Source: Streptomyces sp. R28
GTDB lineage: Bacteria; Actinomycetota; Actinomycetes; Streptomycetales; Streptomycetaceae
Direction of reading: 5' to 3'
Length of the DNA stretch: 64,000 nt
Assembly (NCBI RefSeq): GCF_041052385.1
Contig: NZ_CP163439.1
Location: forward strand, 9,227,001 to 9,291,000
The translations under genes and the position numbers were made by a program. Shown in pieces: positions 35,284 through 42,883 of this stretch; positions within the stretch are counted from its first letter, which is position 1; each line of letters begins with the position of its first letter. The notes under the pieces are model-generated. The model had not been told where the DNA came from and searched no databases. It worked only from the letters and a program-made list of their open reading frames with translations.

Positions 35284-36659
35284 GGCCGGGCGTCTCCCGG
35301 ATGGGCCAGGTCGTACGGGCGGGGGTAGGTGGCGGGGCGGTAGGTCACGTAGCGCGGCTCGGTCGTCGAATCCTCCTGCTGGGCACGGGAGTTGAGGGCT
35401 TGCGGCGAGGCGTCCCAGCGGCCCGTGTCCAGCCGGTGCTCCAGGGTGTGCAGGGCGCCGAGCATCTCGCCCGGGGTGAAGGTGCAGTGGCCGGGAGCGT
35501 CGACGTAGGCCTGGCTGAGCAGGGCGCCGGAGCCCGCCGCGGTGGCGGCCCGCCGGTAGGCGCTCTCGGCCTGGACGGGGATCAGCGCGTCGCCGGTCGT
35601 GTGGATGTTCAGCTGGGGGTCGGCGAGCCGGCCCGAGAAGGCGCTGGTGTGCCGCATCCACCCTACGGCCGCGGGGTCGGCCGAGATCCGGGGTGCACGG
35701 TTCAGGGCGGTGAGGTCGGTACGCAAGGACAGTCCCGCCTCCTTGTAGAGCTCGGTCACCTCTTTGTACAGCGGGGAGCGGGCGAGCATCGCGGTGTAGT
35801 CGACCCCGGTGTTCCAGGACATGTTGCCCCCGGCCCGGCTCTCCGCCTCCTGCCGCCAGCTGAACGCGGGCCTCCCGATGAGCCCGGTGACGGCCGTGTA
35901 CTGGTTGGCCTGCTGGGTCTGCCAGTCGGTCGGGCCCGGCTTGGTCTGCGTGGCGTCGTTGTAGCCCGGGATGTTGTGCAGCGCGGCGGCGAGGGCGATG
36001 CGGGCGCGGCCCTCGGGGGTCTGCTGGGCCGCGCTGGTCTTCGAGGCGAGCGTGTTCGCTGCGGCGACCGCGGCCGCCTGGTCGGCGAACCCGGTGAGCG
36101 GGATGTCCGCGCCCGGCGCGAGCAGGGTCTTCAGGGCGAAGACCGGGTCCAGGGTGCTGTTCCAGTTGGCCACCCCGCCCTGTACCAGCCCGCACATCGA
36201 CAGCGATCCGTCGAAGCGGTCGGCGTGCCGCTCGGCGAGGGCCGTCGTGACGAGGCCGCCGTACGACCGGCCCCAGGCGAGCGTCCGCCCGGCCGTGCCG
36301 AACCTCTCCGTGAACAGGTCGAGGGTGGCGAGCTGGTCGGGCACGGCATCCGTCACCGCCCAGCCGTTCGTGGCGTACGAGGAGCCGATCAGTGCGTATC
36401 CCTCGGCCAGGAGCTTGTCGCGGGTGGTGGAGTCGGGGGAGTCCTCGCCGGGGCTGGGCGAGCCTGCGGGGCGGTAGCCGTGGCTGAAGAGGAGCACGGT
36501 GCCGTTCCAGTCGGCGGGTACGTCCATCAAGTACGCGGCGCCAGAAGGGAGTTTGCCCTCCAGGTGAGTGTCGGTCGTCGCCTGTGCAGGGAGCGTGATC
36601 GCGCCGGCCGTGCACACGGCAGCCACGGTCAGTAGGGCGATGCGGGTGCGGAATCTCAA
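35280..36659 (-). CDS. Secreted alpha/beta hydrolase
   Basis: A 459-residue exported serine hydrolase. With the TTG start at 36659, the N-terminus MRFRTRIALLTVAAVCTAGA...PAQA is a good Sec signal peptide, GGAAGGG lies upstream, and TTG overlaps the transporter stop (TTGA), so I prefer it although TTG is rare. The oxyanion region is VLLFSHGYRPAG, the nucleophile elbow is AWGRSYGGLV, and the C-terminal His is in DAPGHCTFTPGEM. Family members are annotated loosely as prolyl oligopeptidase or esterase. Beside an MHS transporter and an aromatic-acid pathway, it may release a phenolic or ester-linked acid outside the cell; that is inference. Confidence 0.82.
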   Translation of the reverse strand: MRFRTRIALLTVAAVCTAGAITLPAQATTDTHLEGKLPSGAAYLMDVPADWNGTVLLFSHGYRPAGSPSPGEDSPDSTTRDKLLAEGYALIGSSYATNGWAVTDAVPDQLATLDLFTERFGTAGRTLAWGRSYGGLVTTALAERHADRFDGSLSMCGLVQGGVANWNSTLDPVFALKTLLAPGADIPLTGFADQAAAVAAANTLASKTSAAQQTPEGRARIALAAALHNIPGYNDATQTKPGPTDWQTQQANQYTAVTGLIGRPAFSWRQEAESRAGGNMSWNTGVDYTAMLARSPLYKEVTELYKEAGLSLRTDLTALNRAPRISADPAAVGWMRHTSAFSGRLADPQLNIHTTGDALIPVQAESAYRRAATAAGSGALLSQAYVDAPGHCTFTPGEMLGALHTLEHRLDTGRWDASPQALNSRAQQEDSTTEPRYVTYRPATYPRPYDLAHPGDARP

Positions 36660-38017
36660 CGGAGCGTCCCTTCCGGTGTGGGGGTCTGGGCGGGGGAGCC
36701 GGGGGCGTCCAGCGTGTCGGTGTGCGTCTCGCGCAGCCGCCACACGGTGAGCGCGGTGATCGCAGCGCCGCCGCACAGCAGCAGGGAGACGGGCGTACTG
36801 CTGCCGCCGGACGAGGCGAGGAGGCTGCTGGCGATCAGCGGCGAGAACCCGGCGCCGAGCAGGGTGGCCGCCTGGTAGCCGAGCGAGGCGCCGGTGTAGC
36901 GGACCCGGGTGCCGAACATCTCGCTGAGCAGCGCGCCGAGCGGGCCGTACATCGTGGACTGGGCGACGCCGTGCCCGAGGGCGAGGGCGAGGATCAGCAG
37001 CCCGGGGGAGCCGGAGTCGACCAGCGCCAGCACGGGGAAGGCGAGCGCGGCCGAGGCTACGGCGCCGGCCAGGACGACCGGGCGCCGGCCGACCCGGTCG
37101 GAGAGCGCGGACGCGGCGGGCAGGACCACCAGGGCCACGCAGGAGGCGACGGTCACGGCGGTGAGCACCTGCGGCCGGCTGTATCCGTGGCCGACCGCGT
37201 ACGAGATCATGAACCCGGTCAGCAGCGACTGGGCGGTGAACGCGCCGATGCCGACACAGGCGGCGAGCAGCACGGGCTTCGGGCGCCGCAGCACCTCCAC
37301 GACCGGCGGCCGGCCGGGCTCCGGCTGCCGCTTGGCCTGCGCGAACAGCGGGCTCTCGGCGACCTTGAGGCGTACGAACAGGCCGACGGCCAGCAGCACG
37401 ATGCTCAGCAGGAACGGCACCCGCCAGCCCCAGGCGCGGAACTCGTCGTCGGGCAGTGCGGAGACCAGCGTGACCACGCCGGCCGACAGCACCGAGCCGA
37501 GCGGCGCGCCGAGTTGGGTGAAGCTGGACCACAGGCCGCGCCGGGCGCCCTGGGTACGTTCGGCGTGCTCGACGACCATGAGGGTCGCGCCGCCCCACTC
37601 GCCGCCGATCGCGAGGCCCTGCACCACCCGCAGGGTGACGAGGAGGACGGGCGCCCACACGCCGATCGCGTCATAGGTGGGCAGCAGGCCGATGAGGAAG
37701 CTGCCGCAGCCCATCAGGACCATGGTCAGCAGCATCATCGACTTGCGGCCGATCCGGTCGCCGAAGTGGCCGAAGACGATGCCGCCCAGCGGGCGGGCCA
37801 GATAGCCCGCGGCGAAGGTGCCGAAGGCCGCGATGGTGCCGACCGCGGGGTCGGCCCGGGGGAAGAACAGATCGCCGAAGACGAGCGCGGCGACCGTGCC
37901 GTACACGAGGAAGTCGTAGAACTCGACCGTGGTGCCGAGCAGTCCGGAGAGGGCGACGCGGCGCAACTGGCGGGTGTCGGGGGACGGTTGACGGGCGGAC
38001 GGAGGGGACGGCTGCAC
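36656..38017 (-). CDS. MHS-family MFS transporter
   Basis: A 453-residue metabolite:H+ symporter with 12 helices. Motifs are LSGLLGTTVEFYDFLVYGTV in helix 1, GHFGDRIGRKSMMLL in loop 2-3, RVVQGLAIGGEWGGATLMVV and the repeat LSDRVGRRPVVLAG. This is the ProP/PcaT/ShiA type used for aromatic or organic acids. It is first in the minus-strand set transporter-hydrolase-IclR, and its start lies 80 bases from the end of the broken marR gene of the phenylpropanoid cluster, so it could serve as that cluster's carrier. Confidence 0.88.
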   Translation of the reverse strand: MQPSPPSARQPSPDTRQLRRVALSGLLGTTVEFYDFLVYGTVAALVFGDLFFPRADPAVGTIAAFGTFAAGYLARPLGGIVFGHFGDRIGRKSMMLLTMVLMGCGSFLIGLLPTYDAIGVWAPVLLVTLRVVQGLAIGGEWGGATLMVVEHAERTQGARRGLWSSFTQLGAPLGSVLSAGVVTLVSALPDDEFRAWGWRVPFLLSIVLLAVGLFVRLKVAESPLFAQAKRQPEPGRPPVVEVLRRPKPVLLAACVGIGAFTAQSLLTGFMISYAVGHGYSRPQVLTAVTVASCVALVVLPAASALSDRVGRRPVVLAGAVASAALAFPVLALVDSGSPGLLILALALGHGVAQSTMYGPLGALLSEMFGTRVRYTGASLGYQAATLLGAGFSPLIASSLLASSGGSSTPVSLLLCGGAAITALTVWRLRETHTDTLDAPGSPAQTPTPEGTLR

Positions 38018-38085
38018 GTTGAGCTCCCTGAGGCCGGTGCCGATGCCCCGGTGAAGTTAGGCAGTCATCGTGCAGCCGTCAATAA

Positions 38086-38095
38086 GTTGCACAAC
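38086..38095. promoter_or_regulatory. Candidate MarR-type half-palindrome GTTGCACAAC
   Basis: GTTGCACAAC (GTTG/CAAC arms) inside CAATAAGTTGCACAACATTAG lies 68-78 bases upstream of the MHS transporter start. It resembles the CAATAATTGTTG repeats before the SDR gene, suggesting a shared regulator for both promoters. Confidence 0.35.
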
Positions 38096-38096
38096 A

Positions 38097-38641
38097 TTAG
38101 ACCGGCCGGTCCTCCACGATCCGCTGGAGCAGACCGTGCAGGGTCTCCCGTTCGGCCGGGTCCAGCGGGTCCAGGAGGTCGTTCGTCACCCGCAGCCCCG
38201 CCTCGTCGGTGTCCCGCAGGAAGGTGCGGCCCTCGGCGGTGAGGACGACGATCCGGCTGCGGCGGTCGTCGGGGGAGGGGCGGCGCTCGGCGAAGCCCAG
38301 CTTCTCCAGGTCGTCGACGAGCCGACGATCGCGCTCGGGTCGTAGCCGAGCTGTGCGCTCAGCTCGCGCTGGAGCGCCCCGTCGGACGTCACGAGGAAGC
38401 GCAGCACCGCGTAGTGGCGCAGACGCAGTCCCGACTCCTGCAGGAACGTGTTGAACAACTGGCCCGAGCGCAGGCCCAGGCGGTACAGCAGGTAACCCGT
38501 GTCCGCGTGCAGTCCGCGCATCCACGGTTCGTTCGCGTCGATGGGTGCCGGGTTCGTGGCGTGCTGGCGGGCGATGGCGGACTCCCTGGTCTCGGCCCCC
38601 GGTGGCGGGGGTTTCTCTGTGCAGATTCCAGCATGACGCAC
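38097..38641 (-). pseudogene. MarR-family regulator with a single-base frameshift
   Basis: Two frames together make one MarR protein. The upstream frame gives WMRGLHADTGYLLYRLGLRS, FLQESGLRLRHYAVLRFLV and ALQRELSAQLGYDPSAIV; then at about 38324 the frame is lost, and the continuation RLVDDLEKLGFAERRPSPDD, SRIVVLTAEGRTFLRDTDEA and RETLHGLLQRIVEDRPV is one frame over, ending in TAA at 38097. Restoring one G (plus strand) near 38324 joins them exactly in the recognition-helix/wing region, where DNA contacts lie. The start (GTG 38641) is uncertain. By place it is the PhdR-like repressor of the genes at 38730-42511. A sequencing error is the main alternative. Confidence 0.75.
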
Positions 38642-38652
38642 CCGAAGGTCAC

Positions 38653-38680
38653 CAACAACTATTGACGACAACAATTATTG
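38653..38680. repeat. Direct 12-bp repeats, candidate operator
   Basis: CAACAACTATTG (38653-38664) and CAACAATTATTG (38669-38680) differ at one base and are 16 bases apart, in the short gap between the marR remnant and the SDR gene. The AT-rich, phased arrangement suggests a regulator site. Confidence 0.5.
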
Positions 38681-38729
38681 CTCTTAACTTCGATCCCGTA
38701 GCCGCACCCCACGTCGAAGGGACCCTCCC

Positions 38730-39647
38730 GTGCCCAGCATCGATCTCACCGGCAAGGCCGCCGTCGTCACCGGCAGTGGCCGGGGCCTCGGCCTCGCCTA
38801 CGCCCACGCCCTGGCCGCCCATGGCGCCTCTGTGGTCGTCAACGACGTCGACGAGGCCGTGGCCGAGGCGGCCGTGAAGTCCATCACCGAGGCGGGCGGC
38901 ACCGCCGTCGCCGAGGTCGTCCCGGTCGGCACCACCGAGGCCGCGGAGCGGCTGGTGAACCGCGCGGTCGAGGAGTTCGGGCGGCTCGACATCCTGGTGA
39001 CCAACGCGGGCATCCTGCGCGACAAGGTCCTGTGGAAGATGACCGACGACGACTTCGACGCGGTGATCACCACCCACCTCAAGGGCACCTTCACCTGTGC
39101 CCGCGCCGCCGCCGTCCGCATGCGCGAGCAGGGTGAGGGCGGCACCCTGATCCTGGTCGGCTCCCCGGCCGGCCAGCGCGGCAACTTCGGCCAGACGAAC
39201 TACGCCGCCGCCAAGGCCGGCATCGCCGCCTTCGCCCGTACCTGGTCGATGGAGCTGGGCCGCGCGAACATCACCGTCAACGCGATCGTGCCGGTCGCCG
39301 CGACCGCCATGACCGAGACCATCCCCGCCTTCGCCCCGTACATCGAGGCGATGAAGAACGGCGAGCCGCTGCCGGACTTCCTGCGCAAGGGCGAGGGCTT
39401 CGGCACTCCCGAGGACTGCGCGGCCCTCGTCCCCTTCCTCGCGTCCGAGGCCGCCCGCGGCATCACCGGCCAGGCCATCGGCGTCGGCGGCGACAAGGTG
39501 GCACTCTGGTCGCATCCGCAGGAGATCGCGGCGGCCTACGCCGACGGCGGCTGGACCCCCGACACCCTGGCCCATGTCTGGCCCACCTCGGTCGGCGCCG
39601 AGCTCCAGTCGGTCGGCATCCCGGCGCCCAAGTTCCCGGAGGCGTGA
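38730..39647 (+). CDS. SDR-family dehydrogenase (3-hydroxyacyl-CoA type, PhdB-like)
   Basis: A 305-residue short-chain dehydrogenase. The cofactor motif is AAVVTGSGRGLGLAYAHALA at about residues 10-29, LDILVTNAGIL follows, and the catalytic Ser and YxxxK are in VGSPAGQRGNFGQTNYAAAK. The C-terminal extension is like that of multifunctional beta-oxidation 3-hydroxyacyl-CoA dehydrogenases. Here it would oxidise the aryl-3-hydroxypropionyl-CoA made by the MaoC hydratase. The GTG at 38730 lies behind GAAGGGA. Its stop overlaps the next ATG (TGATG). The gene order matches Corynebacterium phdB followed by phdE. Confidence 0.88.
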   Translation: MPSIDLTGKAAVVTGSGRGLGLAYAHALAAHGASVVVNDVDEAVAEAAVKSITEAGGTAVAEVVPVGTTEAAERLVNRAVEEFGRLDILVTNAGILRDKVLWKMTDDDFDAVITTHLKGTFTCARAAAVRMREQGEGGTLILVGSPAGQRGNFGQTNYAAAKAGIAAFARTWSMELGRANITVNAIVPVAATAMTETIPAFAPYIEAMKNGEPLPDFLRKGEGFGTPEDCAALVPFLASEAARGITGQAIGVGGDKVALWSHPQEIAAAYADGGWTPDTLAHVWPTSVGAELQSVGIPAPKFPEA

Positions 39648-40534
39648 TGGTCCCCTCTATGAACCCCGACGACCTCGTCGCGATCGACGTCCACACGCAC
39701 GCGGAGGTGTCCTCCAAGGGCCACTCCTCCCTGGACGACGACCTGCACGACGCCTCCTCCGCCTACTTCAAGGTCGAGGGCAAGCGCAAGCCCACGCTGG
39801 AGGAGACCGCCGCCTACTACCGTGAGCGGAAGATGGCCGCCGTGATCTTCACGGTCGACGCCGAGTCCGCGACCGGCACGCCGCCGGTCCCGAACGAGGA
39901 GGTCGCCGAGGCCGCGGCCGCCAACTCCGACGTCCTCATCCCCTTCGCCTCCATCGACCCCTTCCGGGGAAAGGCGGGCGTACGGCAGGCCCGGCGTCTG
40001 GTCGAGGAGTACGGGGTGAAGGGCTTCAAGTTCCACCCCAGCATCCAGGGCTTCTTCCCCAACGACCGCTCGGTGGCCTACGACCTCTACGAGGTCATCG
40101 AGGAGACGGGCACGATCGCCCTCTTCCACACGGGGCAGACGGGCATCGGCGCCGGAGTCCCGGGCGGGGGCGGCATCCGCCTCAAGTACTCCAACCCCCT
40201 CCACGTGGACGACGTCGCGGCCGACTTCCCGCACCTGAAGATCATCCTGGCGCATCCGTCCTTCCCCTGGCAGGACGAGGCGCTCGCCGTCGCCACCCAC
40301 AAGCCCGGCGTGCACATCGACCTGTCCGGCTGGTCGCCCAAGTACTTCCCGCCGCAGCTCGTGCAGTACGCCAACACCCTGCTGAAGGACAAGGTGCTCT
40401 TCGGCTCCGACTTCCCCGTCCTCACCCCGGACCGCTGGCTCGCCGACTTCGAGAAGCTGTCGATCAAGGACGAGGTCAAGCCGAAGATCCTCAAGGAGAA
40501 CGCCGCCCGCCTGCTCGGGCTGACGAAGCCGTAA
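39647..40534 (+). CDS. Amidohydrolase, probable aryl-beta-ketoacyl-CoA hydrolase (PhdE-like)
   Basis: A 295-residue metal-dependent TIM-barrel hydrolase of the amidohydrolase-2 family. DLVAIDVHTHAEVSSKG supplies the first metal ligands; GFKFHPSIQGFFPND, FHTGQTGIGAG, LAHPSFPWQDEALAVA and LFGSDFPVLTPDRWL follow. In the phd pathway of Corynebacterium the homologous position encodes the enzyme that cleaves 4-hydroxyphenyl-beta-ketoacyl-CoA, releasing the aromatic acid. ATG 39647 overlaps the previous stop; starting at the Met five codons in is possible. Confidence 0.85.
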   Translation: MVPSMNPDDLVAIDVHTHAEVSSKGHSSLDDDLHDASSAYFKVEGKRKPTLEETAAYYRERKMAAVIFTVDAESATGTPPVPNEEVAEAAAANSDVLIPFASIDPFRGKAGVRQARRLVEEYGVKGFKFHPSIQGFFPNDRSVAYDLYEVIEETGTIALFHTGQTGIGAGVPGGGGIRLKYSNPLHVDDVAADFPHLKIILAHPSFPWQDEALAVATHKPGVHIDLSGWSPKYFPPQLVQYANTLLKDKVLFGSDFPVLTPDRWLADFEKLSIKDEVKPKILKENAARLLGLTKP

Positions 40535-40544
40535 GGGGCGTGAC

Positions 40545-42047
40545 ATGCGCAACGAGGGACTGGGGTCGTGGCCCGCACGCCGGGCCCGCAAGACCCCCCG
40601 CCGCACCGCCCTGATCCACGGCGAGACGTCGATCGACTACGGCACCCTGTACACCCGCACCACACGCCTCGCCCATGCCCTGCGCGAGAGGGGCGTGCGC
40701 CGCGGCGACCGCATCGCCTACCTCGGCCCGAACCACCCCTCCTACCTGGAGACCCTGTTCGCGGCCGGCACGCTCGGCGCGGTCTTCGTCCCGCTCAACA
40801 CCCGCCTCGCCGGCCCCGAGATCGCGTACCAGCTCGCCGACTCCGGCGCGAAGGCCCTCGTCTACGGCCCCTCGCACGCCGGACTCGTCGCCGGGCTGCC
40901 GGGCAGCACCGATGTCCGTGCGTACATCGAAGTGGGCGCCGAATACGAGGCGGCGCTCGCCTCGGCCGCCGAGGAGCCGATCGACGCGCCGGTCACCGCG
41001 GACGACACCTGCATCATCATGTACACCTCGGGGACGACCGGCCGACCCAAGGGCGCGATGCTCACCCACGGCAACCTGACCTGGAACGCGATCAACGTCC
41101 TCGTCGACCACGACCTGATCGCCGAGGAACGCGCCCTGGTCTCCGCGCCGTTGTTCCACACGGCGGGCCTGAACATGCTGACCCTGCCGGTCCTGCTGAA
41201 GGGCGGCACCTGCGTACTGGTCGAGGCCTTCGACCCGAACGCCACCTTCGACCTGATCGAACGGCACCGGATCACCTTCATGTTCGGCGTGCCCACGATG
41301 TTCGACCAGGTGGCCCGGCATCCGCGCTGGGCGCAGGCCGACCTGTCGTCCCTGCGGATCCTCACCTGTGGCGGCTCCCCGGTCCCGACCCCGCTGATCG
41401 CCGCGTACCAAAAGCGCGGGCTGACCTTCCTCCAGGGCTACGGCATGACGGAGGCGGCCCCGGGGACGCTGTTCCTGGACGCCGAGCACGCGGTGAGCAA
41501 GGCGGGCTCGGCGGGCGTACCGCACTTCTTCAGCGACGTACGCGTCGTCGGGCCGGACCTCGCGCCGGTCGACGTCGGCGAGACCGGCGAGGTCGTGGTC
41601 CGCGGCCCGCACGTCATGCCCGGCTACTGGGGCCTGCCCGAGGAGACGGCCGCCTCCTTCGCCGACGGCTGGTTCCGCAGCGGGGACGCGGCCCGCGTCG
41701 ACGAGGACGGGTACGTGTTCATCGTCGACCGCATCAAGGACATGATCATCTCCGGCGGCGAGAACATCTACCCCGCCGAGATCGAGGACCTGCTCCTCTC
41801 CCACCCGGACATCGTCGAGTGCGCGGTGATCGGGGTGCCGGACGACAAGTGGGGCGAGGTGCCGCGCGCGGTCGTCGTGCCGCGCGAGGGCACCGCGCTC
41901 GATCCGGACGAGATCCTCGCGTCCCTCTCCGGCCGGCTCGCCAAGTACAAGATCCCGAAATCGGTGGTGCTCGCGGACGAACTCCCGCGCACCGCCTCAG
42001 GAAAACTCCTCAAGTCCCGTGTCCGTACCCGCTACGGCAAGAGTTAA
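40545..42047 (+). CDS. AMP-forming acyl-CoA ligase, probable phenylpropanoid-CoA ligase (PhdA-like)
   Basis: A 500-residue ANL-family ligase that activates a carboxylic acid with ATP and CoA. Motifs in order: IIMYTSGTTGRPKGAMLTHG (P-loop-like A3), FLQGYGMTEAAPG (A5), WFRSGDAARVDEDGYVFIVD (A7/A8), MIISGGENIYPAEIE, and the C-terminal lysine segment RTASGKLLKSRVR. With hydratase, dehydrogenase and ketoacyl-CoA hydrolase in the same operon, it should activate a cinnamate-type acid such as coumarate, ferulate or caffeate. A plain medium-chain acyl-CoA ligase is the alternative. The ATG follows TAAGGGGCG and lies 10 bases after the previous stop. Confidence 0.88.
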   Translation: MRNEGLGSWPARRARKTPRRTALIHGETSIDYGTLYTRTTRLAHALRERGVRRGDRIAYLGPNHPSYLETLFAAGTLGAVFVPLNTRLAGPEIAYQLADSGAKALVYGPSHAGLVAGLPGSTDVRAYIEVGAEYEAALASAAEEPIDAPVTADDTCIIMYTSGTTGRPKGAMLTHGNLTWNAINVLVDHDLIAEERALVSAPLFHTAGLNMLTLPVLLKGGTCVLVEAFDPNATFDLIERHRITFMFGVPTMFDQVARHPRWAQADLSSLRILTCGGSPVPTPLIAAYQKRGLTFLQGYGMTEAAPGTLFLDAEHAVSKAGSAGVPHFFSDVRVVGPDLAPVDVGETGEVVVRGPHVMPGYWGLPEETAASFADGWFRSGDAARVDEDGYVFIVDRIKDMIISGGENIYPAEIEDLLLSHPDIVECAVIGVPDDKWGEVPRAVVVPREGTALDPDEILASLSGRLAKYKIPKSVVLADELPRTASGKLLKSRVRTRYGKS

Positions 42048-42055
42048 GGAACCCC

Positions 42056-42511
42056 ATGAGCATCACCGTGAACGGCCTCGACGAACTGAAGAAGCTCGCG
42101 GGCAGCGACCTCGGCACCAGTGAGTGGATCGAGATCACCCAGGAGCGCATCAACACGTTCGCCGACGCCACGGGCGACCACCAGTGGATCCACGTGGACC
42201 CGCAGAAGGCGGCCGAGGGGCCGTTCGGCGCCCCCATCGCCCACGGCTATCTCACCCTCTCGCTCTTCATCCCCCTCTTCACCGAGCTGCTGGACGTCCA
42301 GGGCGTCACCACGAAGGTCAACTACGGCCTGAACAAGGTGCGTTTCCCCTCGCCGGTCAAGGTCGGCTCGCGCATACGGCTCGTCGGCAGGCTCGCCGAG
42401 GTGGCGGAGGTGCCCGGCGGGGCGCAGATCACCGTCGACGGCACGATCGAGATCGAGGGCGGGGCGAAGCCGGCGGCGGTACTGCAGAGCGTCTCCCGCT
42501 TCTACGCGTAG
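42056..42511 (+). CDS. MaoC-family hydratase (PhdC-like)
   Basis: A 151-residue hot-dog-fold (R)-specific enoyl-CoA hydratase. The hydratase motif is FADATGDHQWIHVDPQKAAE at about residues 35-54, followed by GPFGAPIAHGYLTLSLFIPL with the catalytic Asp/His pair. It would hydrate the double bond of a cinnamoyl-type CoA to the 3-hydroxy acid. The ATG at 42056 follows TTAAGGA, 8 bases after the ligase stop, and it is the last gene of the operon. No acyl-CoA dehydrogenase (PhdD role) is present, so only unsaturated side chains would enter directly. Confidence 0.88.
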   Translation: MSITVNGLDELKKLAGSDLGTSEWIEITQERINTFADATGDHQWIHVDPQKAAEGPFGAPIAHGYLTLSLFIPLFTELLDVQGVTTKVNYGLNKVRFPSPVKVGSRIRLVGRLAEVAEVPGGAQITVDGTIEIEGGAKPAAVLQSVSRFYA

Positions 42512-42639
42512 GGCCGAACGGGGTTCACTCGAACGGCGCCTGGCGCACGCCGGTCACCTGCGAAGAGTGATTGGCCGGGTTTCGAGTGGCTCCCGGACGC
42601 GCTCTCACGCGATAGCGTGCTGTCTTGACTCTCGTCAAC

Positions 42640-42659
42640 GGTGCAGGGCGACCTGCACC
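42640..42659 (+). promoter_or_regulatory. Tetraloop hairpin in the fxsA leader
   Basis: GGTGCAGGGCGACCTGCACC folds into a perfect 8-bp stem with a GCGA (GNRA) tetraloop, 31 bases before the fxsA start, followed by a short pyrimidine-rich stretch. It may be an attenuator or a structured, stabilising leader. A further inverted repeat, CACGCGATAGCGTG, lies at 42606-42619. The rest of 42512-42690 holds no gene. Confidence 0.55.
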
Positions 42660-42690
42660 GTCGTTTCCGCTCTCCCGACCAGGGGACACT

Positions 42691-42867
42691 GTGATCAAGC
42701 GAGCCAGCATCACTTCGCCGTCGACGGCCGTCGCCGACACCCACCCCGCCACACCGCGTCTCGACGCGCCGTGCGAGCCGAAGAACGCCCGCGGTCGGCG
42801 CCGCGCCCTCTCCTCCACCCGGAACCGAAAGACGAACCCGCTCACTTTCCAGTCGTCGATCGGATGA
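42691..42867 (+). CDS. fxsA: FxSxx-COOH-type RiPP precursor peptide
   Basis: A 58-residue peptide with GTG start 42691 behind AGGGGA. It is polar and basic, with no transmembrane segment, and ends LTFQSSIG. The F-x-S motif near the C-terminus, together with an FxsB-type radical SAM gene starting 17 bases later, identifies it as the precursor of the FxSxx-COOH family. In the consensus the motif is the last five residues; here FQSSI is followed by one extra Gly. Family knowledge suggests radical-SAM cross-linking (cyclophane formation) at the Phe. The internal part (TPRLDAPCEPKNARGRRR) has no recognised role. Confidence 0.72.
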   Translation: MIKRASITSPSTAVADTHPATPRLDAPCEPKNARGRRRALSSTRNRKTNPLTFQSSIG

Positions 42868-42883
42868 CGTCGAGTCTTTCACC

